Of a DNA stretch of 64,000 bases, positions 46,401 to 55,892 are shown in pieces (the stretch's first letter is position 1; each line of letters starts with the position of its first letter). Under the pieces are notes generated by a model. The model had not been told where the DNA came from. It made no database searches and was given only the letters and a program-made list of their open reading frames with translations. A program made the position numbers and the translations under genes. The stretch spans positions 8,515,555-8,579,554 of the forward strand of contig CAIIXF020000002.1 of assembly GCA_903813345.2 (NCBI GenBank), in the 5' to 3' direction. This stretch comes from Owenia fusiformis (lineage: Eukaryota > Annelida > Polychaeta > Sabellida > Oweniidae).

Positions 46401-49400
46401 ACATTTTACTAGTAGGGGCCTTAAATATGTATTGTTTACAAAGTATAAGTATCAACTTACCGCATTCTCTTTGTTTCTCAGAACTTCAAGGAGTGCAGGA
46501 TGGTTATATCCTGAAATAAAAAAAACAAATAAGCTGACAAATAATTACTTTAAGCAATAAAGCCTACATTCTAGGATATAAGGTACAATACATAACATTG
46601 GTGGATCTTGGGGGCTATTTTTTAATTTGAGGCCAAATTTTGAAGAAAATGGGCTTTAAAATTTCAAAATTTGGGCCCACTTTTTGGTAAGGGGCTTTTT
46701 TCAGATCTGAAATTCGAGCCCCTCTCCCTTTTTTGGTTCCCAGATCCGCCCCTGCATAACTGGTAACTTCATCTATGAGGTCTAGTTAAGTTATAGCAGT
46801 TACACATACCCCATTATAGAACAGTGAATCAATAGTGCTAGTCATTTTGACATTACAATATTAGAATTTTTTACTTCCAACAAAATACAATAGCCATCAT
46901 TCACCAAATCAGGTCTTAGGCACTCTATTTTCCAATATTCCTCATGTTGTTTAAGAGTAAGGAATACAGGATACTAGCTAAAATCTAATATCAAATGGGA
47001 TGAAATGTATCCGTAGCTTTGGAAACAACATGAACAAAATTTCTGCAGTGAATGTTGAGTCCAATTGGGGTCAGGGGTCAACATGCAATAGAACTTGCAA
47101 GGAATTAACATACAAAATGTCACTACAAATGCCAAGTGCCAAACACCTCAACAAAGTGTCACAACTTGTGGTGGTGGTGGCATAAAAACAAGGCACAGTA
47201 ACATGTCACAAAATGCACCTGCCAGTTTAACAGAATTCTTACCTAGTGATATTGAAGCTATCTGCATAAAGAAATCCAGAATGATATTCCCGTCAACATC
47301 CACGATGTAGTTCCCCTTACTAAGTTTATAGTCACCAAAGAAGTTAACAGATCCACAATTCTACAAAGGAAAAATAAACTTTAAAAAATCCCTCAACTAG
47401 AATTCCCTTCCCTGGTTTCTGTAGGGGATCCCAAATCCTTTAACTGTTATAAGTAAGGTTTGGGTTGTGGAATTCACAGAAAAACAAGGATTAGTCAATT
47501 AGCGTGTCAAAGCGCACAGGGTTAAATCGAATATGTCATTAACAGAAATGTTAGGTTGGCCGTATGTCAAAAACACAGAATCTATATCATAATGAATAAT
47601 GCATCCATCATTAATTGTAATTCTAGTGTCTCGTTTTTCATGCTGGCATTTTTTAATATCTGTGAAGTGTATGTATTCCCAAACCACGCTATGTAATTAT
47701 AGATTTTTGCTTCCGATGTTATAAACACAAATCAGACAGACAGTATACCTACCATAGGTATACCTACCAACTGTATAATACCAATTCGGCCACTCCATTA
47801 GTTTTTTTTCATTAATGCAACATTTATATTAATACATGTTTACATTTTAATATGCACCTTGTTTTTGACAAAAATGCATTTAGTTTTTTGGCTAAAATGC
47901 ATTTCGTTTTTGACAAATATGCATGTGATGAAATTGCTATGGATAGTATCGAAATGTCAAAAAATCAGACATTTTAACTCATTGAGATGGCCAAATAAAA
48001 ATTGCTAGCAAATAAAGCTGTACCATTTTCCTAAAGCAGCCAAAAAGCAGGTGCATTATAAAATGCAATAACACAAGAAATATGTGAATACATGTAAAAG
48101 TTAAACGTTTGTTGCAAATCGGAGATGTCTTTCGGGTGAACTACACTCCATTGCTATGTCAGTTGCCATGGTAACAGCTCAGTTGCTATGGAAACAGGTG
48201 CTTCGGAGAGAATTGACAAGGTTAGAAAAGTCAGGAAGAAGGAATCGCCTCTAGTTTGGTAACCATCAACCATTCAAGAGCCTCGGCCAATATCCTGAAA
48301 GATAAAAACTAGATTAATGGGGGAAAAAAGAACCCATTGAAATATCACGATGTGACCCATTAAAGTGTTATTAAAAGTGTTATTTATTGATCAGTTTTCC
48401 CCACAATCTTTTCAAAATGAGTGGTAGGAAATGTTGATCAAAATATGTGATTAGTGCTAGTCTCGAGATCAAAGAAAAAACACCCATTTACCACATTAAT
48501 GATTCAAAGTGGCTAGTTGTGCAAATCTTTTCTTGGTGGTGCAACTTATGTCGGAGTGGTGATTTCATTTATACTTTGACACTTTTGACCAATGGAAATG
48601 TTTTCAATTGATTGTAATTAGTAGTCCACAAATGTTTTGCGATTGGATATTTACAACATTTTGTTTGTGGAACTCTATCTGACCCCCCTCGATATTGAAC
48701 TTAAACTCTGTCTTACAAATTGAATAGCATGGAGAGAAAATTGGGACCGCTCTATATTCATTGATCATTTTTGAAATATGCTGCCAGCAGGGAACCGAAA
48801 CTACTGTATTTTATAATTAACAATCTGTGACCCTATGACCTAAATAAAAAATAATAAAAACAAAAAACAACAGATGGATTATAATACAAAAAATAATTCT
48901 AATTCTACATAACACCCAAGCAAATAAGACCTTCCATAATCTTAATTACTATAAATCAAAATAAAGAAAATACCTCATGTAGGCCTCATCTTAAAATCAA
49001 GACAAGGCCTCATAAAGGACAGCCTAATACCCATACTCTACTCACCTGAATATCGGATAGCTCGAGGAAAAGTTGTCGAGATCTGGGGCCTGGGACTTCT
49101 GTGAGCATCTTGGGCATTGTGTATTCCCCTTCTAAGTCAATGGAAGATGTAGAGTCCATGGTTTTGGCCGATGGTGACGCTACAGAACTGAGATTCCGGA
49201 TCCATCTTGACAAACCTGAAAGAATATATGTACCTATGAGGGGCCAAAAATTCAATTGTGGATATCCCTTACTAAAACTTTTAAAATATCCTTAAACTGA
49301 ATTGATATTTCACACATGTGTATTGTATTGATTCTTCTCCTATATTGGCACCAAGTGCAAATACGCATTTTACCTGGTAATTGTCACGCAAATATGTTTC

Positions 49401-52400
49401 TGTAAAAAATTTTTCAAAATATGTTTATGATACGGTAAAAATACGAACGTCGGAAAAAAACGAACGCAATTTGTTCGGATTTGTCACGCGAATCCCTTAT
49501 ATGTCACGCATGTTCATTGGAAATTTTCGTACCTACCCCCCCAATCCTTAAAATGATTATATCTTCAAGTGTGTACTGAGGTGGTGATTATTGTAAACAT
49601 AGCCTGAAGTTGCACTTTTACAAATATAGACATATCATGTCATATACAGTTAATTTATTAGTTTATTTTGTGATAATAATCACGACTCTTTTTAAATCAA
49701 TTATAATAGATTTAAAGGAACATTCCTGGCCAATCCTTTTCTATCCTGATGTGATAGCTATAATCATATATATACTTTCCATATTTAGCAAAACATGGGG
49801 AAATGTTTTAATATAGTCAATATTGATAATTTAAAAATGTAGTGCTCATTTCCAGTAAGCTGCCATCTGTTAAGATTTTACTCAGGAAGTGATGTCATCG
49901 ACTCTCAACTTTCATGACCTTGCATATAGCAGTATAGGAAAATAGCGCAATATCACTAGACGAGTGATCCTTACTTTATGCGCAAAAATATGTTCAGAGC
50001 TTGTCAGCTTAGAATGAAAGAAGAGACTTTTAGAAGGATTAAATCATAGACAAAATTGAAAAAGGAATATTCAGCTGGTTTTGTAATTCTTGATAGCTCC
50101 TTATAGTGTTATATGCAAAGTTGAGAGTCGATGACATCACTTCCTGAGTGAAATATTAAAAGATGGCAGCCTACTGGAATTCGGCACTACATTTTCAAGT
50201 GATCAATATTGACCATATCAAAACATTTTTCCCCGTTTTGCTGAATATGGAAAGTATATATATGGTTATAGCTACCATATTAGGAGAGAAATGGTCTGGC
50301 CAGGAATATTCCTTTAAAGTTAAAATAGCTGTTTTTCTAGTTTGTTTATCATAGCTAAATCGTAACAAAAATTAAGATTCTATGATTTAAAATATATAAT
50401 ATATGATTAATGGTTTTTGTGATCACTGTTAAAAGAGAGAATCTGTGAAGCAATTAGGGTCTTTGGCAACATGTTGAATAAAATCCTAGGGTCTTTGGCA
50501 ACATGTTGATTGTTGAATAAAATCCTAGTGAGCTCTAGTGGATATGAGTGGTTATAACTTATTATAAGGAGTCTAGGTTAAAAGTTCAAATCTGATAAAC
50601 CAGAAAAGGATCTATTTTCATTTGTTTGTCTGTAATCAATTTAGCAGGCATCATAGTGAGTCACTCCCATTTTCCTCTAGGTTCTTTTATATTTTTCCCT
50701 AAATGGTATAATTTTAATTGATTGTCAATGGTTAAAACACATGCTTTCACTTACATAAATGACCCTAATAACATAGAAAAAACTACATCTGCTGTCAAAT
50801 ACCTGGCTTGATATATACTGGGCATTATTTAACTAATTAATAATTTCTCATAAGTCAATGATGAAACCAGTGTGATACAATTCATTAACAGTAATTTGGA
50901 AAATTATCTGCCCCCTCCAGCTGTAATGAACTTATATAGGGAGACAAGGGAGTTCACTTTCCAAAACATTACAGGGGGTTCACAGTTGACAACTTTGGCC
51001 CAAAACCACTTGAAAATATATTCGAGTGAGAGAAAAACTGAACAATCTGCATGATTTTGAAAAAAAATTATGGCTCTCTGCAGCAATAGTATAAAATTTG
51101 GTATAGATTGGAATTACCTTTGTTTGTACTTTTCAGAGTCCCAATACAAGACCAAATGGCAAATTGTTGAATAAACATTGAAATGTGGAACACCTCCTAA
51201 GTCACTAAGTGGAATATTTTAGAGGTACATGTACCAAAGGACAGTTCCACTCAGATAAGTTTTACTGTATCTATGATAGAAGCAGCAGATGAACAGCCTC
51301 TAGTAATATAAGGACTACACATTCAGACATATAGACAAAGGCTCTGGCATTAGGTATTGAGGACAGTTCCATTCAGATAGGTTTTACTGTATCTATGATG
51401 GAAGCATGAGCCTCTTGTAATATATGGACTACATATTTAGATCTCACATTAGATATTGAGATCAACTCCGAGTTAAAATGACTTTATTGATTCGTTGCAA
51501 TTTCCTATTCCTTCATCCTATCTAATGAAAATGCCAGCTGGTCCTAATCTAATCTAACGGGTTCAATAATGAGTGATTTCCTTGAAGATATGTTTTGCAG
51601 ATAACACCATCAAAGGAGATGAGATTTCAATTTGCTCTGAAAACATGAAGGCCAATGTCTATGCCTTATATGATCTACCATTGGATTGGTTGTTTAAATC
51701 CCATGTTTTAACATTAGATTTATGTGTTTTTAACATTAGATAAAAATAAACAAGGATGTCCAGGCTACCTCTTAGATGTCCTTGGAATAAATTATATTTG
51801 TGAATGGTATGATCTATTAGATCCCTGTAGCCAAGGGGCTAAAGTAACTACCAGACGAAAGTCTCTTCAGTTTCTTGTTTAAGAAATCAGGCTATTGAAA
51901 AGGACAATCAGATGAAGTCGTACACTTTGTAAAATGTTGTCTTCCTGACATTTCCCTAATAGTGTACTACAGGAAAAGTAAGAGCAATGAACTCAATATA
52001 TGAAAATAGCAACTTAGTAATGTGATATTTGTTTTGATGGTTAAGGTATTACGACACTCAAAACACTTATTTATGATTTTGAAGGTTACGCAAACTTTCA
52101 AAGGTGTGTCTCTCATCCACTTTTAGAAGTGTAAATCACTCAAACTGATTCATATCTTATCAGTGTAACAGTTGTAGGTAAATATTTGTAAAGGTTACAT
52201 GATCAAAACATGCTATAACTGGTTTTGTAAACAAACATCAGCTGATTTTTAAATGCTTACATTAATAGCTTGTTTTGAAATCTATACTTTCATAACAGGT
52301 CATGTTAAGGCAAAGTTAAATACTGAACAATGATAAAAATGTTACTTTTTAAGTATTTTTGATATTCGCATATAACCTATCAAAATCTCAATCTTAAATA

Positions 52401-53810
52401 ATTTGAGGAACATATCACTGGCTTGGGTATTTCAAAAAACATATTCCCTCAAAATGAGCAATACTAGGGTGTTGTATTGAAAAAAACGTATATATTCCTT
52501 TTATAGATGTTTGTTGTTCTGGATAGAATTTCATGAAAAAATGTACCTGGGGACTCCTGATGATAAAAACATGTTGTTGCTATATCAACAGAATAATAGG
52601 TGTTTTTTCACTAGCAATATCAATACTGCAAATCTTTTCATGAATTCTGAATAAGTATTTTGCATTGTGATGAATCTCTATATAAGTCCAGGGTAGCATT
52701 GAATCAATTATTTACAATACAGTACTAGAACATTTATTATTGACCGATTCAAGGCTGGCCATTTAAGCTGGCCATTTTTTCTTAAATGTTATACCAGTAC
52801 TCAATCTTGAACATGCATCATGGTCTATTTTTGCTATTTTTGCCCATACATGTAAATTATACTGTTTCACTTAACTCATTGATTTTTATTTATCTAGTCT
52901 GGTCATTTTTTCTTAAATATACCAGTACTCATTCTTGAACATGCATCATGATCTATTTTTTACCATTTTTGCCCATATGTGTAAATTATACTGTTTCACT
53001 TAACTCATTGATTTTTATTTATCTAGTCTTCCAATTTTTGTAAAATATAGCTTGTTTTATTGACATGATCAAGGGCCAGAGCCTTACATGTAAGTGAGAT
53101 AAATCTCTCTTTACAAGAAACAAAGGTTTACATCAAATATCACATATCTGTTATTCAAAACACGAACAGGATCTTAGTAAATTACTCTTGTTTTACACAA
53201 TGAATCATTCAATGGCAGAGTATGAGACATATTTGCCGCAATCTGCAATTCAGATGTATAATCTTGAACTTGAACAGAAGCATCTAAAAGTATTATATAA
53301 TTTATGTAGGCATGGGGAGTAAGTCACCGCTCCCACTTATTGTAGGTTGCCCACTGTTCACGTCTCCCTCTTATATTCTAAGCTGGCCATTCACGCCATC
53401 CCCTCCCTATATTCTACGCGTACCCTAAATGATGTAGAAGTACCCCATTATACATTCTGATATCGCTTAGAATGCACCATTTATTAAGGTCTAAAATCAA
53501 AAATATTCCGAGGGGGATGTCCCCGCAACCCCTAGTTTTGCTCGGCCTTTGGCCTCGCGTACCTGCTATCAAAATCCTGGTTACGCCACTGAAATCAGTC
53601 GCATGATAGCCAATGTAGCCAATAAATGAATTTATGTTATCATGTTATAGGCCTAACACTAGATCTAGCACAACGGAATGTCATATTGATATCATATCAC
53701 TGGCTGTTATTGTACAAGTAAGGTGTGTGCCAAGCTGTAGATGTGTCTCCAAAAATATACTCACCAGCTCCATTCGCCGTTTTAGCCACCCTAGCAAGGT
53801 GCTTGGCCAT
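37306..53810 (-). CDS. ABAT: 4-aminobutyrate aminotransferase, mitochondrial (GABA transaminase), 13 coding exons
   Basis: Exons join as 53810-53765, 49215-49046, 47360-47243, 46510-46461, 43292-43212, 41707-41615, 41007-40881, 40677-40529, 39981-39844, 39075-38908, 38538-38392, 37930-37819 and 37430-37306. The 1524 nt encode 507 aa, against 500 in human. ABAT transfers the amino group of GABA to 2-oxoglutarate, giving succinic semialdehyde and glutamate, in the mitochondrial matrix. The basic, amphipathic start [16 protein letters not shown] fits a targeting peptide. Landmarks are TEVPGPRS, the cluster cysteines Cys169 and Cys172 (GCGSCGNE) that hold the [2Fe-2S] centre between subunits, [13 protein letters not shown], Asp332 (VDEVQTG) that pairs with the PLP ring nitrogen, and the PLP lysine Lys364 (FGKKMGLGG). 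All junctions keep phase. It is a complete, apparently functional orthologue. Confidence 0.97.
37819..37930 (-). CDS. ABAT: ABAT coding exon 12
   Basis: Acceptor GATTTCAG|AAACG, donor ACAGAG|GTATAT. It encodes [18 protein letters not shown]. Confidence 0.96.
38392..38538 (-). CDS. ABAT: ABAT coding exon 11
   Basis: Acceptor GTTTTCAG|GCGGG, donor CTCGAG|GTATGT. It encodes [19 protein letters not shown]. Confidence 0.97.
38908..39075 (-). CDS. ABAT: ABAT coding exon 10 (PLP lysine)
   Basis: Acceptor GATTTCAG|TATGG, donor AAAGAG|GTAAGA. It encodes FMVDEVQTG and [11 protein letters not shown]; Lys364 is the Schiff-base residue. Fragments of this exon edge are duplicated in the preceding intron (39100-39245). 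Confidence 0.97.
39100..39245. repeat. Tandem duplication of ABAT exon 10 edge fragments
   Basis: Upstream of the exon 10 acceptor, 'aatgccattccatactgaaat' (the acceptor edge) is copied at about 39155-39176. The exon-like block 'cccagtaatcatgacaccatag' occurs at about 39111 and again, diverged, at about 39210. Confidence 0.75.
39490..39860. repeat. 22-bp minisatellite made from ABAT exon 9 donor
   Basis: About 16 copies of ATTTGTTATTACCTTTTCTG-type units. On the minus strand each reads AACAGAAAAG|GTAATA, the exon 9 end and its donor. The final unit is the true exon edge at 39844. Long frames here on the plus strand are artefacts. Confidence 0.95.
39844..39981 (-). CDS. ABAT: ABAT coding exon 9
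   Basis: Acceptor ATATTAAG|GTTGA, donor GAAAAG|GTAATA (weak). It encodes [19 protein letters not shown]. The last 15 exon bases and the donor are the unit of the minisatellite that follows. Confidence 0.96.
40296..40458 (-). mobile_element. CAGGCCC-family element, reverse orientation
   Basis: It contains 'ccaggggggttcaggcaaggc', 'aaaatcatgaagtttt', 'agtgaaccc' and ends 'agctggctacaagcctg'. It lies in ABAT intron 8. Confidence 0.65.
40529..40677 (-). CDS. ABAT: ABAT coding exon 8
   Basis: Acceptor ATTTCAG|CTGCC, donor GCAACA|GTGAGT. It encodes [20 protein letters not shown], very close to the vertebrate enzyme. Confidence 0.97.
40817..40855. repeat. Diverged copy of ABAT exon 7 3' edge
   Basis: 'acctatccattgacttgtac' followed by 'gtccatacatagagccctt' copies the donor plus exon end at 40876-40910 with a 4-bp insertion. 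It would act as a decoy donor or pseudo-exon edge. Confidence 0.7.
40881..41007 (-). CDS. ABAT: ABAT coding exon 7
   Basis: Acceptor ATTTCAG|TCAGT, donor AATGG|GTAGGT. It encodes [19 protein letters not shown] and [12 protein letters not shown] diverged partial copy of the exon end lies downstream at 40817-40855. Confidence 0.96.
41615..41707 (-). CDS. ABAT: ABAT coding exon 6 (iron-sulfur cysteines)
   Basis: Acceptor TTTTCAG|ATTGC, donor TATATG|GTAAGT. It encodes [15 protein letters not shown] with the C-x2-C pair that ligates the [2Fe-2S] cluster in characterised ABAT. Confidence 0.97.
41738..41912. mobile_element. Miniature element with GGGTTTCAT/ATGTGAAACCCC termini
   Basis: The left end is 'gggtttcattagcag', the right end 'catgtgaaacccctgg'. 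The interior is shared with 12860-12998. It lies in ABAT intron 5. Confidence 0.7.
41913..42920. other. ABAT intron 5, middle part
   Basis: No exon or clear repeat is recognised. A 125-codon open frame at 42563-42940 on the plus strand has no similarity I recognise and runs antisense inside an intron, so it is not called a gene. Confidence 0.5.
42928..43187. repeat. Minisatellite next to ABAT exon 5 donor
   Basis: Degenerate units of the type 'ggcctaaaatacaatgtcttgtattgtggag' (30-35 bp) repeat about seven times, ending 24 bp from the exon 5 donor at 43211. Confidence 0.85.
43212..43292 (-). CDS. ABAT: ABAT coding exon 5
   Basis: Acceptor TTTTCAG|GAAGT, donor CTATCA|GTAAGT. It encodes [21 protein letters not shown] minisatellite (42928-43187) starts just past its donor. 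Confidence 0.96.
44150..44450. repeat. 50-bp tandem array in ABAT intron 4
   Basis: The unit blocks are AACATCTCTCACAAGTGAAC and ATCCCTCTAAGTGAACACTT. About five to six units occur, with one shortened. Confidence 0.9.
44454..44635. mobile_element. Foldback element with arms of about 60 bp
   Basis: The left arm has CATTGTCTACATCTTCC then AGAGTGCACTTATGTGCCTA. The right arm has the complement TAGGCACATAAGTGCACTCT then GGAAGATATAGACAATG. Confidence 0.85.
44958..45451. mobile_element. Non-autonomous DNA transposon, 494 bp, with 6-bp target duplication
   Basis: Termini CAGGCCTGTCAACT and AGTTGACAGCCCTG are inverted. TTATCA flanks both sides (44952-44957, 45452-45457). The interior is full of 'gtcacgca/tgcgtgac' motifs, a long C-run and 'ttggccaaaggtgt' repeats. 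A partial copy lacking the termini lies at 49356-49540. Confidence 0.85.
45458..46460. other. ABAT intron 4, remaining sequence
   Basis: No exon, RNA gene or repeat family is recognised, except a short inverted pair around 'tcctgttgaa/ttcaacagga' at 46199-46225. Confidence 0.5.
46461..46510 (-). CDS. ABAT: ABAT coding exon 4
   Basis: A 50-bp exon, acceptor ATTTCAG|GATAT, donor AATGCG|GTAAGT. It encodes [17 protein letters not shown]. Confidence 0.95.
46596..46754. mobile_element. GGCGGATC-family miniature element with 5-bp target duplication
   Basis: Ends CATTGGTGGATCTTGGG and CCCAGATCCGCCCCTG. CATAA flanks both sides (46591-46595, 46755-46759). It is related to 54431-54658. Confidence 0.8.
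47095..47190. mobile_element. GTGACA-family miniature element, short copy
   Basis: 'aaaatgtcactacaaatgcc' and 'aacaaagtgtcacaacttgtggtggtggtggcataaaa' match the ends of the family with a shortened middle. Confidence 0.6.
47243..47360 (-). CDS. ABAT: ABAT coding exon 3
   Basis: Acceptor CCTTTGTAG|AATTG, donor CACTAG|GTAAGA. It encodes [19 protein letters not shown], aligning with the HFFCNYEESRGNYLVDVDG region of vertebrate ABAT. Confidence 0.95.
47363..49045. other. ABAT intron 2, no feature recognised
   Basis: AT-rich, without repeat arrays or exon-like blocks. A short near-duplicate 'taccataggtatacctacc' occurs at about 47750. Confidence 0.45.
49046..49215 (-). CDS. ABAT: ABAT coding exon 2
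   Basis: Acceptor CTTTCAG|GTTTG, donor ATTCAG|GTGAGT. It encodes the rest of the presequence and the start of the mature enzyme, including [11 protein letters not shown], a hallmark of ABAT N-termini. Confidence 0.95.
49356..49540. mobile_element. Fragment of the 44.96-kb type transposon
   Basis: It shares 'cgcattttacctggtaattg', 'acgatacggtaaaaatacgaa'-like and 'ttgttcggatttgtcacgcg' blocks with 45061-45240. The termini are missing. Confidence 0.8.
49711..50318. mobile_element. Long-armed inverted-repeat element in ABAT intron 1
   Basis: TTTAAAGGAACATTCCTGGCC at the left (quoted through 49731) is mirrored by GGCCAGGAATATTCCTTTAAA at the right. The arms run about 230 bp (49711-49945 and 50095-50318) and include the shared block GATGTCATCGACTCTCAACT and its complement. 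No transposase frame is visible. Confidence 0.8.
50935..51065. mobile_element. CAGGCCC-family element fragment
   Basis: 'gggagttcactttccaaaacattacagggggttcacagttgac', 'ggcccaaaaccacttgaaaa' and 'tgcatgattttgaaa' match the family interior; the ends are lost. Confidence 0.65.
51233..51440. repeat. Two-copy tandem duplication
   Basis: 'ggacagttccactcagata' followed by 'gttttactgtatctatgat' occurs at about 51240 and 51361 with small changes, and both continue to 'gactaca.att.aga'. Confidence 0.75.
51441..52735. other. ABAT intron 1, no feature recognised
   Basis: AT-rich sequence without an exon-like block or a clear repeat. Confidence 0.45.
52755..53030. repeat. Two-copy tandem duplication of about 130 bp
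   Basis: 'ggccattttttcttaaat', 'accagtactca.tcttgaac', 'atgcatcatg.tctattttt' and 'actgtttcacttaactcatt' occur twice in the same order. Confidence 0.85.
53765..53810 (-). CDS. ABAT: ABAT coding exon 1 (mitochondrial presequence)
   Basis: ATG at 53810 (context AAGAAATGG), donor AGCTG|GTGAGT. It encodes [15 protein letters not shown] plus one base. The short basic leader matches a mitochondrial presequence, completed in exon 2 ([11 protein letters not shown]). Confidence 0.88.
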
Positions 53811-54430
53811 TTCTTCAATCTGTTATCGTTGATATTCACTCGTCTAATAGGCCTATCGAAAGTGCAGACGATATCGATTCAATGACGACAAAGAAAATTA
53901 AATTACGACGTTGTTTTCTTTGCCTATTTTCTTCTCAACTATCGGATAAATGAATGATTTTATCGCTCAGCTGCTTTTTAAACTTCGCTCCAATATTTGC
54001 CCTTGAGTACAAACTTAAATTGTGACTACTGAGGTTCAGTATATGAATGTAAACTCAGTTTCCAGTTCGAACGAGTTTTATCTGGAAAATTTAATATTGA
54101 TTTGCACCGGAAATAAACAACATCACGTGACCAATTACAGTCACGTGACATTGAAAGAGGTGTGTATGTTAGCCCCGCGAAATTCAAATTATGATCTGAG
54201 GATTTATCCCGTGCGTGGACAGTATTGTCACAGAAGGGCATCAGTACCAATAAATTCCTATTATATATATTCAAAGCAATGATATGCTTGTTTGGTTCAA
54301 GGAAATATTGCAAAACATTTGATGATGCAACTTATTTTTTGCTGCAATTCTCCGGCTTTACTGCCATCTTTCTATTGGCATCAAGACAAGAAACGGTGAT
54401 AAATTATTCTTTAGTGAAGGATGGACCTAG

Positions 54431-54658
54431 CAGAGGCGGATCTGGGAACCAAAAGGGGGGGGCAAATTTCAGGTCAGCGAAATAAACTTCCGAAATTTGA
54501 GGCCTATTTTCGTCAAAATTTGGCCTGAAATTAAAAAATAAGGCCTTAAAAGGCCCAGTAATGACCAAAATGACCCACTTTTTGGGGCCTTTAAGCCTTT
54601 TTCGCACAATTTTTTTTTGGGTCCACCCAAAAGCCTGATTCCCCCAGATCCGCCACTG
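54431..54658. mobile_element. GGCGGATC-family miniature element with 5-bp target duplication
   Basis: Ends CAGAGGCGGATCTGGG and CCCAGATCCGCCACTG. CCTAG flanks both sides (54426-54430, 54659-54663). Confidence 0.88.
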
Positions 54659-55892
54659 CCTAGTATCAACAAGCTAGTATAACTTATAATTTTCCTTTAA
54701 TAGCTGCAGAAGTTACCCTTTTTAAACTTTGAATTTGCATCCTAAAAGCTGAGGCAGTTCCATTTTCTAGACTCTTTGAATAAAAGCCATCCATATAGAA
54801 AATCCTATCTTCGACTTCTAAGGGGTTATGACACACCTTGGAAGCAAATGCTTATTTTTCTGTTCTGTTACTTTGTGGTGTGTCATGGCTGTGAAGATCA
54901 TCACAAAACCAATCAAAAGTGTCCAAATATTTGTTTCACCAGCAGTCACACTTATAAATTCTCTATTGGCCATATGGGATTTCAATTGAAAGATCCCTCG
55001 AACTGAAGTTCATCTTGCATAATCAATACAAAGTTTTCTGACATAGTATGGTCACAAGTTATTGTTTGTTATTAAATAGACAACGCTTTTCTCAGTAAGT
55101 TTCAATCGTACTAAAATCAAACCCCTCTAAGATGAACTTCGTACACAACATGCACATAATAACTCAACATTTATTTTTATTTTTGATATTTTAATCTTTA
55201 TTTTGATTTTGTAAACATTTGGAAGATTATTGTAAATGTTTATATAAGCAAAAGCAGGTTGGAAGTTCAATTTGTGAAATAAATGAAAGTTATTTGCATT
55301 AAACACCTGGATATCTCAATTTCCCCTCTTAATTAAATCTATAAATATACAATTTATGATGTTACATATGATAAGCTCAATCGCAGGCTTTCAAGGGAAT
55401 GCTCACGGCTTAATAAACAAAATTCACTATTTGCATTCTAAAACATTATTTGTTGTATGACATTGAAGAGTACTTTTAGTGGGAATAATGTGACAAGTTG
55501 TGACTTTGGGTATTAAAAATGTTAAAACCCCTACAAATCAACTGAAAATTTTAGTGTTAAGTGAAGTGAACCTGGTCATCCAAAAACCTTCAATGTCAAA
55601 ACATTTCAATTTTCTTTCAAAATTTGACATCTATTTTTGCAATAGATGTATCTTATATAGAAATTTAATAAAGTAAAAATGAGAGGGCCATTAACAGAAA
55701 GTTTATAAAACTAAGAATTCCCGGATTGATTGTTGCCTAGTAACCAAAGCTATTATGATGTGGACAATGAGAAATTCCTAACTTTACATAGTTTCTGTTA
55801 ATGACCACACGGCTAACTGGTCTTATCTGAAAATATTTTCACTAAACACTCAACAATCAATCTGTAGGATCTTGATTTTGGAAGAATTGAAA

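Noticed and set aside
49010-49045. Extension of the ABAT exon 2 reading frame past 49046
   Set aside because: It reads through a strong GTGAGT donor; the spliced join to exon 3 matches vertebrate ABAT.
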